From contig JBBQUP010000042.1 in NCBI GenBank assembly GCA_038212305.1, forward strand, positions 1 to 28,154: a stretch of 28,154 nucleotides of DNA, given 5' to 3'. The stretch is from JBBQUP01 sp038212305 (lineage in GTDB: Bacteria; Bacteroidota; Bacteroidia; Bacteroidales; Marinilabiliaceae). Every line of letters starts with the position of its first letter. Position 1 is the first letter of the stretch. Positions 1 to 9,214 of this stretch are shown here, piece by piece. The notes beneath the pieces were generated by a model. That model saw only the letters and a program-made list of their open reading frames with translations, was not told the origin of the DNA and did not search any database. The position numbers were made by a program, and so were the translations under genes.

Positions 1-2
1 CA

Positions 3-158
3 ATATTTTCTGATCGACTTGATAAACATGCCGTAAATATCATATCTAATCGACTAAATTCCAAATGCTTGGAAGTCCACACAAAGGCACTTTTTCAAAA
101 CCGCAAAAAACCACATGCTGATAATCAGGTAGTTGTAAAAAATAACCCTTCAAAATAA
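3..158 (+). CDS. C-terminal end of an unidentified protein (cut by window edge)
   Basis: Reading from base 3, the + strand stays open for 51 codons and stops at TAA 156-158; the other two + frames close within the first 40 bases. The translated tail is basic and polar (it contains RLDKHAVNIISNRL and FQNRKKPHADNQ) with no membrane segment. It is followed by an A-rich spacer and lies in the same direction as the next gene. I do not recognise the family. It is probably the 3' end of a gene that starts outside the window, but with so few codons a chance open frame is possible. Confidence 0.4.
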   Translation: MFSDRLDKHAVNIISNRLNSKCLEVHTKALFQNRKKPHADNQVVVKNNPSK

Positions 159-332
159 TTAAAAAAAAGCTCTTTTTGGTCTAAATTTAACATTTCGGGG
201 GTGTAAGGCCTGCAATGTGGGGTAAAGTAACCTCTAAAATTGTTTTACTAGGTTCAATTTGATGGTTACTGTATTTAGTGCTTTGAAATTATCTCGGGAT
301 TCGATAATTTTAAAGTAATTTTATGTCAAATT

Positions 333-3263
333 ATGTGTGACTTATTGAGTTTGTTTTTTAAAAGGGATTTAAAGTTTTTTAAATCAGTATTTAATAGAGC
401 AATAATTACTATAGCCATTATTAATAGTTTGGTTTTTAATGCTTTTGTTGTTCGAGCTCAGTTTTTTACTCCTTTAGTCACCAATTACTCCCAACAACAT
501 TATTTAGCAGGAAGTCAAAACTGGTCTGTAGCTACTGATACTTGCGGAGTTATGTATTTTGGCAATAACAATGGATTACTGCAATACGACGGAATCAATT
601 GGGATTTGTTTAAGCTTCCTCGTGGTAAGGTTGTTAGATCGGTTATGGTAGATGTTAATAATCAGGTTTTTGTTGGGTCGTTCGAAGAGTTTGGCTATTT
701 TCAAAAGAATATGGATGGTACGATGTTTTATACCTCAATTTCATCGAAGCTAAAAGACTATAAAATGCAAAACGATGAAATATGGAGTATAATTCGACTT
801 AATAAGTACATTTATTTCTTTTCATTTAATTCCTATTTTATTTACGATGGGGAAACGGTCTTGGGATATCGAACTTCCGACAGCCGAATATCCTTTTCGC
901 TAGTTGATAATGCTATTTATGCTTTTTCGGAGCAAAATGGGCTTTCGTTGTTAAATGATCAAATGAAAATCTTTAACGCTCGAACCGATAGATTTGTCAA
1001 GGGTGTTATTGTTGGAGTTCTTCCTTTTCATAACAATGGACTTCTTCTTGTTTCAAAAGGTGGCTTGTTTATTCAACAAGGGAATAGCTACTCTAGATTT
1101 GCACCAGATGTATCAGATATAATTATAAAAGCAAATCCCAATAAAGCAATATTAATCAGCGATTCGATCATAGTTGTTGGGACAATTTTAAACGGAATTT
1201 TTGCGCTTGATAAATCAGGTTCGTTATTGTGGCACTTGAATACCGAGAATGGATTGCTAAATAATACCATATTAGGGCTTTCGACTGATAAAGCAGGCGA
1301 TTTATGGGTTGCGATGGATAAAGGTATCTCAATGATTCATATAAAGTCGCCTTTGAAAGTATTTAATTCTATAAAATCAAAAATTGGAACTATTTATGCA
1401 GCTGCCATCTCTAATCATAAACTTTATATAGGCACCAATCAAGGTTTATATGAAGCTGATTACGATACCTCGAGCAACAATGCAATAACCAATGCCATAT
1501 CTTTTAAACGTCTTACTTTCGATCATGTTTGGCACATAACTAAAATTGATAATCAATTGTTTTTTGGTAATAATGCAAGTACTTTTTCAATCGCGAATGA
1601 TAAAATTATACCTCTCCATCATGTAAATGGTGGTTTGGTTATAAAAAAAGGGGTAATAGATGGAAAAGAAGTATTGATTGAAGGTACTTACTCCCAGCTG
1701 GTTATGCATACAAAAAACTCGAATGGGGAATGGAGTTTTAGTCATGCAATTGAAAATTTTAGCAACCCGGTTCGATTTGTAGAGATAGACTATCAAGGCA
1801 ATATTTGGTGCAGTCATTTACATAAAGGCATTTATAAAATTAGGCTTACGAGCGATTTAATGTCAGTTCAATCAATAAAACATTATCCTTCTATTTCGAG
1901 TGAGTCAGCTGCAATTGTAAATGTTTTTAAAGTAAATAATAGGGTGGTTTTTCTGGATTTGGAGCAGTTTTATACATATGATGATATTTCTGAAACACTT
2001 ATTCCGTTTGATAAATTAAACGATTCTTTGCCAGCGTATAAGAATAGTCGTGCAATTGTTGAAGTCTCTTTAAATCATTATTGGTTCATTAACGATGTAG
2101 GAGCAGCTTTAGTTAAAGTAACAGATGATGAGGTTGTTATTCTTAATCAAATCATGTTTTCAAACTTTCAAATTGATGTTTCTGCCGATGAGTTTGCTAT
2201 TATGCAAACTAGCGATTTACGCAGTTTGTTTTGTTTTGGGTATTTATTAGGTTTTTACAACAACTCATTTACTACGAAAAAAATCAGCTATAAAACACCC
2301 CTGTTTTTAAAAGATGTACATGCTCAAACCCAAAAAGGAGTGGTACTTCACTTACCTGTAATATCAACAAATCATTATTCGGTATCGCATCAATACAATA
2401 ATTTTCAGTTTACCATATCTTATCCAAATTTTGCTGATAAAGGGCATTATTCATTTAGGTATTTTTTAGATGGATACAATGGAAAACAATATGCCGATGG
2501 ATTTTCGCGTATTGCTAATTATTATAATTTATCAGCCGGTGATTACGTGTTTCAGGCTAAGGTTATTGATGAATCCGGGAAATTAATAACAGAGCTTTCC
2601 TATCCATTTTCAGTTAATCCGCCATTTTTGTTGTCATGGCCTGCAATATTTCTATACATAGGTTTAATGCTATTGCTTTTATATTGGTTAGTTGGTTTTA
2701 TACATAGGAGGGTTGTAAAAACGAATTCGAAATTATTACACGAACAACAACTGCAACAGCATGCTATTTTAATGGAAAAGCAACAAACAATTATGAGTCT
2801 TGAAAACGAAAAACTCGAGGCGGAATTAAATCACAAGGGGAAGGAAATTGCGAGCACAGCTTTATCTATTATTCACAAAAACGAGGTTTTAAGTGCTATA
2901 AAGGACGAGCTAACCGAGCAAAAGAAAAACTTGGGTGTGCATTATCCAAATAAGTACTTCGAAAAGATTATTCATTTAATCGATAATAATTTAACCGTCG
3001 AAAATGATTGGGTTTTGTTTCAAACTAATTTCGACCTTATACATGATCATTTCTTTAGAAATTTAAAACATACCTACTCCGACTTATCGCCCAATGATTT
3101 ACGATTATGTGCATTACTTCGTTTGAATTTAACCACTAAAAACATTGCTAGCTTAATGAACGTCTCAGCTAAAGGAGTTGAAATTGGGCGATATCGGCTT
3201 CGCAAAAAACTTGGAATTAGTTCCGAGACTAGTCTAACCAATTTCTTAATCGAGTTTAAGTAA
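333..3263 (+). CDS. membrane-anchored sensory regulator: beta-propeller, Y_Y_Y domain, LuxR-type HTH
   Basis: A 976-residue one-component regulator. Residues about 20-43 form a signal peptide or anchor ending in VVRAQ. Residues 50-670 hold repeated propeller-like strands such as GDLWVAMDKGISMI, KLYIGTNQGLYEA and GNIWCSHLHKGIYKI, typical of Reg_prop-type periplasmic sensors. A Y_Y_Y-like domain spans about 684-752, and one strong membrane helix spans about 766-791. It is followed by a cytoplasmic coiled coil (about 795-870) and a LuxR/GerE-like helix-turn-helix at about 917-962 (LSPNDLRLCALL, then TTKNIASLMNVSAKGVE). There is no histidine kinase or receiver domain, unlike the hybrid two-component systems with the same sensor. 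I infer that a periplasmic signal is passed through the membrane to the DNA-binding domain. The ligand and targets are unknown; no polysaccharide-utilisation or TonB pair genes lie beside it. Confidence 0.85.
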   Translation: MCDLLSLFFKRDLKFFKSVFNRAIITIAIINSLVFNAFVVRAQFFTPLVTNYSQQHYLAGSQNWSVATDTCGVMYFGNNNGLLQYDGINWDLFKLPRGKVVRSVMVDVNNQVFVGSFEEFGYFQKNMDGTMFYTSISSKLKDYKMQNDEIWSIIRLNKYIYFFSFNSYFIYDGETVLGYRTSDSRISFSLVDNAIYAFSEQNGLSLLNDQMKIFNARTDRFVKGVIVGVLPFHNNGLLLVSKGGLFIQQGNSYSRFAPDVSDIIIKANPNKAILISDSIIVVGTILNGIFALDKSGSLLWHLNTENGLLNNTILGLSTDKAGDLWVAMDKGISMIHIKSPLKVFNSIKSKIGTIYAAAISNHKLYIGTNQGLYEADYDTSSNNAITNAISFKRLTFDHVWHITKIDNQLFFGNNASTFSIANDKIIPLHHVNGGLVIKKGVIDGKEVLIEGTYSQLVMHTKNSNGEWSFSHAIENFSNPVRFVEIDYQGNIWCSHLHKGIYKIRLTSDLMSVQSIKHYPSISSESAAIVNVFKVNNRVVFLDLEQFYTYDDISETLIPFDKLNDSLPAYKNSRAIVEVSLNHYWFINDVGAALVKVTDDEVVILNQIMFSNFQIDVSADEFAIMQTSDLRSLFCFGYLLGFYNNSFTTKKISYKTPLFLKDVHAQTQKGVVLHLPVISTNHYSVSHQYNNFQFTISYPNFADKGHYSFRYFLDGYNGKQYADGFSRIANYYNLSAGDYVFQAKVIDESGKLITELSYPFSVNPPFLLSWPAIFLYIGLMLLLLYWLVGFIHRRVVKTNSKLLHEQQLQQHAILMEKQQTIMSLENEKLEAELNHKGKEIASTALSIIHKNEVLSAIKDELTEQKKNLGVHYPNKYFEKIIHLIDNNLTVENDWVLFQTNFDLIHDHFFRNLKHTYSDLSPNDLRLCALLRLNLTTKNIASLMNVSAKGVEIGRYRLRKKLGISSETSLTNFLIEFK

Positions 3264-3319
3264 TAATTCATTGATGCCAGGGAAATATTAGATATTAATA
3301 GCAAACCAACTTCTTTTTT

Positions 3320-3327
3320 TATCTTTG
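3320..3327 (+). promoter_or_regulatory. candidate Bacteroidota -7 promoter element (TATCTTTG)
   Basis: TATCTTTG matches the TAnnTTTG -7 consensus of the Bacteroidota primary sigma factor. It lies directly before the heptose kinase gene. I see no clear TTG -33 element at the usual spacing, so this is a partial match. If it is real, transcription starts near 3334, which favours the GTG at 3346 over the TTG at 3325 as the start codon. Confidence 0.35.
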
Positions 3328-3345
3328 TTGCAAAATTTTAAGCCT

Positions 3346-4338
3346 GTGACTATTAATCTCGAAGCCACTTTTAACCGTTTTAATCAGTTGAATATTCTGA
3401 TTATTGGAGATATAATGATTGATGCCTACATATGGGGAAATGTATCACGTATATCGCCCGAAGCTCCAGTGCCAATTGTGTCAAAAACAATGCACGAACA
3501 ACGGTTAGGAGGAGCTGGAAATGTAGCTTTAAATATTCAGTCGTTAGGAGCGAATCCCATATTGTGCTCTGTAATTGGAAACGATTATCAAGCCAGCCAT
3601 TTTAACCAATTATTGGCCGATAACCAATTATCGGCCGAAGGCATTATTGAAGATCTTTCGCGCGTAACAACAGTTAAAACTCGCATAATAAGTCAAAATC
3701 ATCACCTGCTTCGAGTTGATGAAGAAGTAACCACACCGCTTAATGCCAGTGCAGAGCAAAAATTAATTGATCGAATTGTTAAAATACTTGATAATAAGAA
3801 GATTGATGCAATAATTTTTGAAGATTACGATAAAGGAGTAATTACTCCAATGTTAATACAAACTATTGTAGAAGTATCTAATTTTAAAGGCATTCCAACA
3901 TTAGTTGATCCGAAAAAACGAAATTTTGATGCCTATAGAAGCATTACTTTTTTTAAGCCAAACTTAAAAGAGTTTAAAGAGGGGATTCATTTTGACTTTG
4001 ATAAAACAAATCAATCTGTGATTGATGAATTAGCTCATAAGTACCTTCATGATTCGGAAAATACTATAATCATGATAACTATGGCCGAGCTAGGCGTATA
4101 TATTGGCAGTTTAAAAGAGCATTATTTTATTCCAGCTCAAATCCGCAATATCGCTGATGTATCGGGAGCAGGAGACACTGTTATTAGTGTAGCTGCCGTA
4201 TGCTTGGCAGCTGGATTACCCATCGAAAATATCGCTCGAATCTCAAATATGGCAGGCGGAATGGTTTGTGAAAAACCTGGAGTTGTGCCCATTGTGAAGG
4301 ATCAACTTTATGCCGAGTGCTGTGAAAAATTGCAATAG
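3346..4338 (+). CDS. rfaE1: D-glycero-beta-D-manno-heptose-7-phosphate kinase (RfaE/HldE kinase domain)
   Basis: A PfkB/ribokinase-family sugar kinase expected to phosphorylate heptose 7-phosphate at C1 in the cytoplasm, an early step towards ADP-heptose for lipopolysaccharide core. It has the N-terminal IIGDIMIDAYIWG strand, the substrate motif RISPEAPVPIV, the RLGGAGNVALN segment, and the PfkB signature DVSGAGDTVISVAA with catalytic Asp277. Only the kinase half of the bifunctional E. coli HldE is present; the nucleotidyltransferase must be encoded elsewhere, as is usual in Bacteroidota. No ATG precedes the conserved core. I chose the GTG at 3346 because it gives a family-like N terminus and lies behind a -7 element; a TTG at 3325 would add seven residues. 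It stands alone between the regulator and parA. Confidence 0.85.
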   Translation: MTINLEATFNRFNQLNILIIGDIMIDAYIWGNVSRISPEAPVPIVSKTMHEQRLGGAGNVALNIQSLGANPILCSVIGNDYQASHFNQLLADNQLSAEGIIEDLSRVTTVKTRIISQNHHLLRVDEEVTTPLNASAEQKLIDRIVKILDNKKIDAIIFEDYDKGVITPMLIQTIVEVSNFKGIPTLVDPKKRNFDAYRSITFFKPNLKEFKEGIHFDFDKTNQSVIDELAHKYLHDSENTIIMITMAELGVYIGSLKEHYFIPAQIRNIADVSGAGDTVISVAAVCLAAGLPIENIARISNMAGGMVCEKPGVVPIVKDQLYAECCEKLQ

Positions 4339-4358
4339 TTATTTAGTTAATTATTAAG

Positions 4359-4382
4359 CAACTAGATAGTTGATGGTTTTTT
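4359..4382 (+). terminator. weak candidate terminator after the heptose kinase gene
   Basis: A short AT-rich hairpin (CAACT, loop AGAT, AGTTG at 4359-4372) is followed three bases later by a run of six T. The 5-bp stem is weak, so termination here is only plausible. Confidence 0.25.
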
Positions 4383-4427
4383 CAGTGAAATAATGATTGG
4401 AGTTTATAAAGAGTTTTAATAAAAGAT

Positions 4428-4435
4428 TAACTTTG
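4428..4435 (+). promoter_or_regulatory. candidate -7 element upstream of parA (TAACTTTG)
   Basis: TAACTTTG fits TAnnTTTG and would leave a leader of about 60 bases before the parA ATG at 4500. A -33 TTG at the normal distance is not evident. A second partial match, TATCTTG, lies at 4466-4472. Confidence 0.25.
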
Positions 4436-4499
4436 GCATTCATAGAATCAAATAGAATAGTTTTGTATCTTGTTGCCATATAATTTACAGTATTAGCAT

Positions 4500-5267
4500 A
4501 TGTCAAAAATTATTGCAATAGCCAATCAAAAAGGAGGAGTGGGAAAAACAACCACCGCTATAAATCTGGCTGCCAGCTTGGCTGTTTTAGAAAAAAAGGT
4601 TCTGGTGGTAGATGCTGATCCACAGGCCAATGCTACCTCGGGTTTAGGATTTGATTTAAAAACCATCGAAAAAACCATTTACGAATGTATTGTTGATGGA
4701 CTGGAACCTAAAGAAGCCATTTTGCAATGCGAGTTCGAGTTGCTTTATTTGATGCCGTCACATATCGATTTGGTTGGGGCGGAAATTGAAATGCTAAACT
4801 TGCCCAATCGCGAAAAAGTGCTGAAAGATGTATTGGCTAAAGTTCGGGATGATTATGATTATATTTTAATCGATTGCTCTCCATCGTTGGGATTAATTAC
4901 CGTTAATGGCTTAACAGCTGCCGACTCTGTAATTATTCCCGTTCAGTGCGAGTATTTTGCATTAGAAGGTTTAGGAAAGTTATTAAATACCATAAAAATT
5001 ATTCAGGGACGATTAAATCCTGAATTGAAAATAGAAGGCTTCTTACTAACCATGTACGATGCTCGTTTGCGATTATCAAATCAAGTGGTTGAAGAGGTTC
5101 AAACACATTTTCAGGAAATGGTTTTTGAAACCATTATTACCCGAAATGTGAAATTGAGCGAGGCTCCAAGTTATGGTAAAGCGGTTGTTATGTATGATGC
5201 AACCTCGAAAGGAGCAACGAATTATTTGAGCTTGGCACAAGAACTTATTGATAGAAATAAAAAGTAA
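4500..5267 (+). CDS. parA: chromosome partitioning ATPase ParA (Soj)
   Basis: A 255-residue deviant Walker-A ATPase. The P-loop KGGVGKTT spans residues 11-18 with the signature lysine K11 and the catalytic K16. The Walker A' segment is VLVVDADPQANATSGLG, and the Walker B strand is DYILIDCSPSLGLITVNGL. The length is that of chromosomal Soj/ParA without the extra N-terminal DNA-binding domain of plasmid P1-type ParA. It cycles between ATP dimer and monomer on the nucleoid to segregate ParB-bound origin regions. The stop codon is about 21 bp before parB, so the two are almost certainly co-transcribed. The conserved pair with parB makes the call secure. Confidence 0.97.
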   Translation: MSKIIAIANQKGGVGKTTTAINLAASLAVLEKKVLVVDADPQANATSGLGFDLKTIEKTIYECIVDGLEPKEAILQCEFELLYLMPSHIDLVGAEIEMLNLPNREKVLKDVLAKVRDDYDYILIDCSPSLGLITVNGLTAADSVIIPVQCEYFALEGLGKLLNTIKIIQGRLNPELKIEGFLLTMYDARLRLSNQVVEEVQTHFQEMVFETIITRNVKLSEAPSYGKAVVMYDATSKGATNYLSLAQELIDRNKK

Positions 5268-5288
5268 ATAAAAATATAGGATTTTAGT

Positions 5289-6176
5289 ATGGTGGCTAAA
5301 AAAAACGTACTGGGTAGAGGGCTTGGAGCATTAATTGACAATTCAGATGAAATTAATAGAGCTAAACCTGCTGCTTCAGTAAATGAGATCGAATTATCGA
5401 AAATTGAAACAAACCCTTGGCAACCCCGAACCCGTTTTGATGAAGAACGCTTGGAAGAATTGGCTGCATCAATACGTCAGATTGGGATTATACAACCACT
5501 TACGTTACGTAAAGTTAGTGACGATAAGTATCAGATAATTGCTGGTGAACGTCGATTTCGAGCTGCTCGTTTAGCTGGTCTGGAGCGAGTTCCTGCCTAT
5601 GTGAGGATCGCTGAGGATGATACCATGCTAGAAATGGCCTTGGTTGAGAACATTCAGCGCGAGGATTTGGATCCTATAGAAATTGCCATAAGCTATCAAC
5701 GACTAATCGATGAGTGTCAATTAACACAAGAGAGCATGTCGGATCGGGTAGGAAAAAAGCGATCAACAGTCTCCAACTATCTTCGACTATTAAAATTACC
5801 AGCTGAAATTCAATTTGGTTTGCGCGAAAAGCAGATTTCAATGGGGCATGCTCGTGCCTTAATAAATATTGATGACCCATCTACTCAATTAATGATTTAC
5901 GAACAAGTTATCGAATACGATTTCTCGGTTCGTAAAGTCGAGGAAGTTGTTCGAGAGCTTAGTCAGGAAAAGGTCGAAGAGGAAAAGATAATTAAAGAGA
6001 AAAAAGTTCCAGTTCCAGAGGAATATCAAAAATTAAAAGGACAGCTTTCTAGTTTTTTTAAAACAAATATTCAATTCTCACGTAATGAAGATGGGAAAGG
6101 GAAAATAATTATTCCTTTTCGCAGTGATGAAGAGCTTGAGAAAATTGTAGCAATTCTTGATAAAGCGAATGCCTAA
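5289..6176 (+). CDS. parB: chromosome partitioning CTPase/DNA-binding protein ParB (Spo0J)
   Basis: A 295-residue ParB. The N terminus carries VLGRGLGALI (residues 7-16), the segment that stimulates ParA. The ParB/Srx-like CTPase domain (about 34-125) holds the GERRFRA nucleotide-binding motif at 86-92 and the conserved LVENIQREDLDPIE. A helix-turn-helix follows (TQESMSDRVGKKRSTVSNYLRLLKLP) for parS binding, and the C-terminal 60 residues would form the dimerisation domain. It clamps on DNA near the origin and recruits ParA and SMC. I saw no perfect 16-bp parS palindrome in this window, so the sites must lie elsewhere. Its last bases overlap the ATG of the next gene, a sign of translational coupling. 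Confidence 0.96.
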   Translation: MVAKKNVLGRGLGALIDNSDEINRAKPAASVNEIELSKIETNPWQPRTRFDEERLEELAASIRQIGIIQPLTLRKVSDDKYQIIAGERRFRAARLAGLERVPAYVRIAEDDTMLEMALVENIQREDLDPIEIAISYQRLIDECQLTQESMSDRVGKKRSTVSNYLRLLKLPAEIQFGLREKQISMGHARALINIDDPSTQLMIYEQVIEYDFSVRKVEEVVRELSQEKVEEEKIIKEKKVPVPEEYQKLKGQLSSFFKTNIQFSRNEDGKGKIIIPFRSDEELEKIVAILDKANA

Positions 6177-6828
6177 CAACGCATTGATAAAAAAAGTGCT
6201 AAATAACTCGTTCGGAAAAATTTCATCATTTGGCATCTTGCTAGGATTTTTCTTAGTTATGCCATCGACTTTATTAGGGCAAGCCAGCTTCTTGGATTCT
6301 ACATTAGTCAACTTGGAGAATGAAAAAGTACATTCTCCTCATAAAGCAACATTTTATTCGGCATTAATACCCGGTTTAGGTCAAGCATACAATAAAAAGT
6401 ATTGGAAAATACCCATTATTTATGGATCAATTGCAGGCTTGGCATATGGACTCAATTTTAATACCAACCAGTATAACCGATATAAAAATGCCTATCGTGA
6501 TTTTATTATTCGTGATCCGCAAAACAAATCGTATGAATCAATTGCTATAAATAGTGGATTATCACTCGAAGAAGTTGAAGGGGCACAGGCTGAATGGTTT
6601 AAGAATGCATTAAATAACAAACAGCAATACTATAAAAGAAGCAGGGATTTGACTTATATTGGTTTTGTTGCTGTTTATGTATTAAGTTTAGTGGATGCAA
6701 GTGTTGACGCACATTTTTTTACTTACGATATATCTAATGATATTTCGTTAAGATATTTTCCTGAGGTACAAGGTTCATATTTAGGATCAACAGGTACCAT
6801 AGGTTTAAATTTGAAGTTGAATTTTTAG
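6169..6828 (+). CDS. DUF5683 domain envelope protein
   Basis: A protein of about 219 residues carrying the DUF5683 signature: HSPHKATFYSALIPGLGQAYNKKYWKIP, then a hydrophobic segment IIYGSIAGLAYGLNFNTN. An N-terminal hydrophobic stretch ending in LLGQASF looks like a signal peptide. The family is common in Bacteroidota and almost always follows parB, but its function is unknown; exported or inner-membrane location is inferred. I chose the ATG at 6169, which overlaps the parB stop by 8 bp; a TTG at 6157 would add four residues. The last residues form strand-like sequence (GSTGTIGLNLKLNF), like an outer-membrane barrel end. It is followed after 7 bp by the lytic transglycosylase gene, in one operon. 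Confidence 0.8.
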   Translation: MPNNALIKKVLNNSFGKISSFGILLGFFLVMPSTLLGQASFLDSTLVNLENEKVHSPHKATFYSALIPGLGQAYNKKYWKIPIIYGSIAGLAYGLNFNTNQYNRYKNAYRDFIIRDPQNKSYESIAINSGLSLEEVEGAQAEWFKNALNNKQQYYKRSRDLTYIGFVAVYVLSLVDASVDAHFFTYDISNDISLRYFPEVQGSYLGSTGTIGLNLKLNF

Positions 6829-6835
6829 ATTGGAA

Positions 6836-8404
6836 ATGATGAAAACAGGGTTGATAATATTAGTTCTCTTTTTTGCAGGTAAATTATTTGGGCAAAGCGC
6901 TATTCCTGATACCAGCAATATCTCAAGTTTAGAAAGTCAGGATGTTCTCGATAGTTTAATTACTCAAGAGAAAATTGGGTCTTTCGAAGAGCCTGTTATG
7001 GTGCCTGATACGATTTCCATTGAGAGCTTAGGGGATGTCTTTATGGTTAACTCCCCAATTCCCGATTCAATTTATATTCAACGGCTTTCTAATATTGTTT
7101 CGCCCATACCTTTTGTGTATAACGAGAAGGTGAAGTCATATATTGAGCTTTACACCCAACGTAGGCGCGATCAGGTTGAGAACATGCTCGGCATGTCGGA
7201 CTATTATTTCCCCATTTTTGAAGCTGCTTTAGATGCGAATGATATGCCTTTGGAATTGAGATTCTTACCTATTATCGAATCTGCATTAAACACCAAAGCT
7301 CGCTCTCGTGCCGGAGCAATGGGCTTGTGGCAATTTATGTATTACACAGGAAAACAATATGGGTTAGAAATAAACTCCTATGTCGATCAACGACTTGATC
7401 CTGTAGCTGCTTCTGCGGCTGCAGTTCATTTCCTTAAAGATTTGTATGCAATTTATGGCGATTGGCCTTTGGCAATAGCAGCTTATAATTGTGGTCCTGG
7501 CAATGTTAATAAAGCCATTCGTCGATCGGGTGGGAAACGTGATTTTTGGCAGATTTTTTATAATCTACCTAAAGAAACACGAGGATATGTACCCGCTTTT
7601 ATAGCAGCTGGTTATACTTTTAATTATTATAAAGATCACAACATTTTACCAAAACCTACAATTTTACCACCTGCTACGGATACTATTCTAGTTTCGAAGA
7701 TGCTAAACTTTAAACAAATAGCATCAGTTTTAAATATTTCGGTCGAAAGTCTTCGAGAGTTAAACCCGCAATACCGCCGTGATGTAATACCTGGAGGTAA
7801 AACAAGTTATCAGTTGCGATTGCCTGTTGATATTGCCATTTCGTTTGCCTCATTAGAAGATTCTATTTACAATTATGAGTATGATAAGTATTTTTCATCT
7901 AAAAATTTAGTTGTCAACCCAACCCATGATACTTATGATCCAGTAATACCTGCCAACCGTACCAAGGTGCATTATACGGTTAAGTCAGGCGATGCCATTG
8001 GACTAATTGCTGATTGGTTTGACGTAAATGTATCGGATTTGAGGTATTGGAATAATATTAATCTAAATATGATTCGCGCAGGTCAACAATTGGTTGTTTA
8101 TGTTCCAAAAAATAGAGTAAATGAGTACGAAAGTTTGAATGCCATGAGCTACGCTCAGAAACAAAAGTCTGATGGTAAAGAAGTTGCTTCAATTACATCT
8201 ATACCTGAGTCAGAGATAAGTTTAGCTAGACAGGCAGACGACGGATCATTTATTTACTACACTGTACGAAATGGTGATAATTTATGGGTTATTGCAAAGA
8301 AATTTCCAGGTGTTTCAAATTCCGACATAATGGCATTAAATAATATTTCAGATGCTCGGAAAATATCGGTAGGACAAAGATTAAAGATTAAAAAAAAGAG
8401 TTGA
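6836..8404 (+). CDS. mltD: membrane-bound lytic murein transglycosylase D-like protein with LysM repeats
   Basis: A secreted peptidoglycan-cleaving enzyme of 522 residues. It has a signal peptide (MKTGLIILVLFFAGKLFGQS), a family 1 SLT domain with the catalytic glutamate in LPIIESALN (E148), the AGAMGLWQFM motif and AAYNCGPGNV. It then has a LysM-like degenerate stretch (about 285-332) and two clear LysM modules (about 378-423, HYTVKSGDAIGLIADWF, and 473-518, YYTVRNGDNLWVIAKKF) for glycan binding. It cleaves the MurNAc-GlcNAc bond to form 1,6-anhydro products in the periplasm. There is no lipobox cysteine. The starts at 6836 and 6839 are equivalent; a TTG at 6830 is less likely. In many Bacteroidales a relA/spoT gene follows here, but in this window a zinc peptidase does. 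Confidence 0.9.
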   Translation: MMKTGLIILVLFFAGKLFGQSAIPDTSNISSLESQDVLDSLITQEKIGSFEEPVMVPDTISIESLGDVFMVNSPIPDSIYIQRLSNIVSPIPFVYNEKVKSYIELYTQRRRDQVENMLGMSDYYFPIFEAALDANDMPLELRFLPIIESALNTKARSRAGAMGLWQFMYYTGKQYGLEINSYVDQRLDPVAASAAAVHFLKDLYAIYGDWPLAIAAYNCGPGNVNKAIRRSGGKRDFWQIFYNLPKETRGYVPAFIAAGYTFNYYKDHNILPKPTILPPATDTILVSKMLNFKQIASVLNISVESLRELNPQYRRDVIPGGKTSYQLRLPVDIAISFASLEDSIYNYEYDKYFSSKNLVVNPTHDTYDPVIPANRTKVHYTVKSGDAIGLIADWFDVNVSDLRYWNNINLNMIRAGQQLVVYVPKNRVNEYESLNAMSYAQKQKSDGKEVASITSIPESEISLARQADDGSFIYYTVRNGDNLWVIAKKFPGVSNSDIMALNNISDARKISVGQRLKIKKKS

Positions 8405-8488
8405 ACTATTTCCTTTAGACATACTGACATGTTTTGATATCGGCAAGATTTTTGCTGTGGAAATGAAATAATTATAAAATCACAAAAT

Positions 8489-9193
8489 ATGTTTACATCA
8501 CCTTTATTTCTCATCATGCTTGTGTTTATGGCACTTAGTGCGTTGGTGAGTTGGCAATTAAAGAGCCGGTTTAAAAAATACTCTCAAATACCATCGGCTT
8601 CTCGTGTATCAGGAAAAGAGGTAGCAGAACAAATGCTACGAGATAATGGAATATTCAACGTGAGTGTTGTTTCGGTTAAAGGAACATTATCGGATCACTA
8701 CAATCCAGCAAATAAAACAGTTAATTTAAGTACCGATGTTTACAATGGACGAAATGTTGCTGCTGCTGCTGTTGCCGCACACGAATGTGGACATGCCTTG
8801 CAGGATGCAAACGATTATGCTTTTTTAAGATTTCGTACTGCTTTAGTGCCATTGCAAAACATTAGTGGAAGAGTAGTAAATATAGTATTTATTGCCATGT
8901 TTGCCGGAGCATTTTTACTTCCTCATTTAGTTCCTATGAAATTAGCTTTGGAGATAATTATTGCCTGCTATGCTATTTTTACGTTATTTGCTTTTATAAC
9001 ACTTCCTGTTGAAATAAATGCCAGTTGGAGAGCTTTGGCTTGGTTAAATAACAATGGCGTTACTTCAATTGATACCCATGGTTATGCAAAAGATGCATTA
9101 AAATGGGCTGCGTACACATACGTAGTGGCTGCCTTAGCATCGCTGGTAACTTTACTTTACTATGTCATGTTATATACAAATAATCGAAATTAG
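8489..9193 (+). CDS. membrane zinc metallopeptidase, YugP / Zn_peptidase_2 family
   Basis: A 234-residue membrane protein. An N-terminal helix (about 4-24) is followed by a basic segment, then a catalytic region with HECGHALQ (H98, E99, H102), a zincin HExxH motif preceded by an alanine-rich helix. The C-terminal half has three or four hydrophobic segments (about 125-145, 148-175 and 205-228). An acidic third ligand is probably in LPVEINASWRALAWL, conserved in this family. The family, typified by B. subtilis YugP, has no firmly established substrate. The 85-bp gap to the transglycosylase gene allows either co-transcription or its own promoter. A strong terminator follows. Confidence 0.87.
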   Translation: MFTSPLFLIMLVFMALSALVSWQLKSRFKKYSQIPSASRVSGKEVAEQMLRDNGIFNVSVVSVKGTLSDHYNPANKTVNLSTDVYNGRNVAAAAVAAHECGHALQDANDYAFLRFRTALVPLQNISGRVVNIVFIAMFAGAFLLPHLVPMKLALEIIIACYAIFTLFAFITLPVEINASWRALAWLNNNGVTSIDTHGYAKDALKWAAYTYVVAALASLVTLLYYVMLYTNNRN

Positions 9194-9214
9194 AAATATA
9201 TCTATAATGTTATG

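Noticed and set aside
3074..3304. 76-codon - strand frame over the end of the sensory regulator
   Set aside because: Shadow of the HTH-coding region; no start context or family resemblance.
4340..6200. parS sites near parAB
   Set aside because: I looked for the 16-bp palindrome related to TGTTTCACGTGAAACA and saw no good match.
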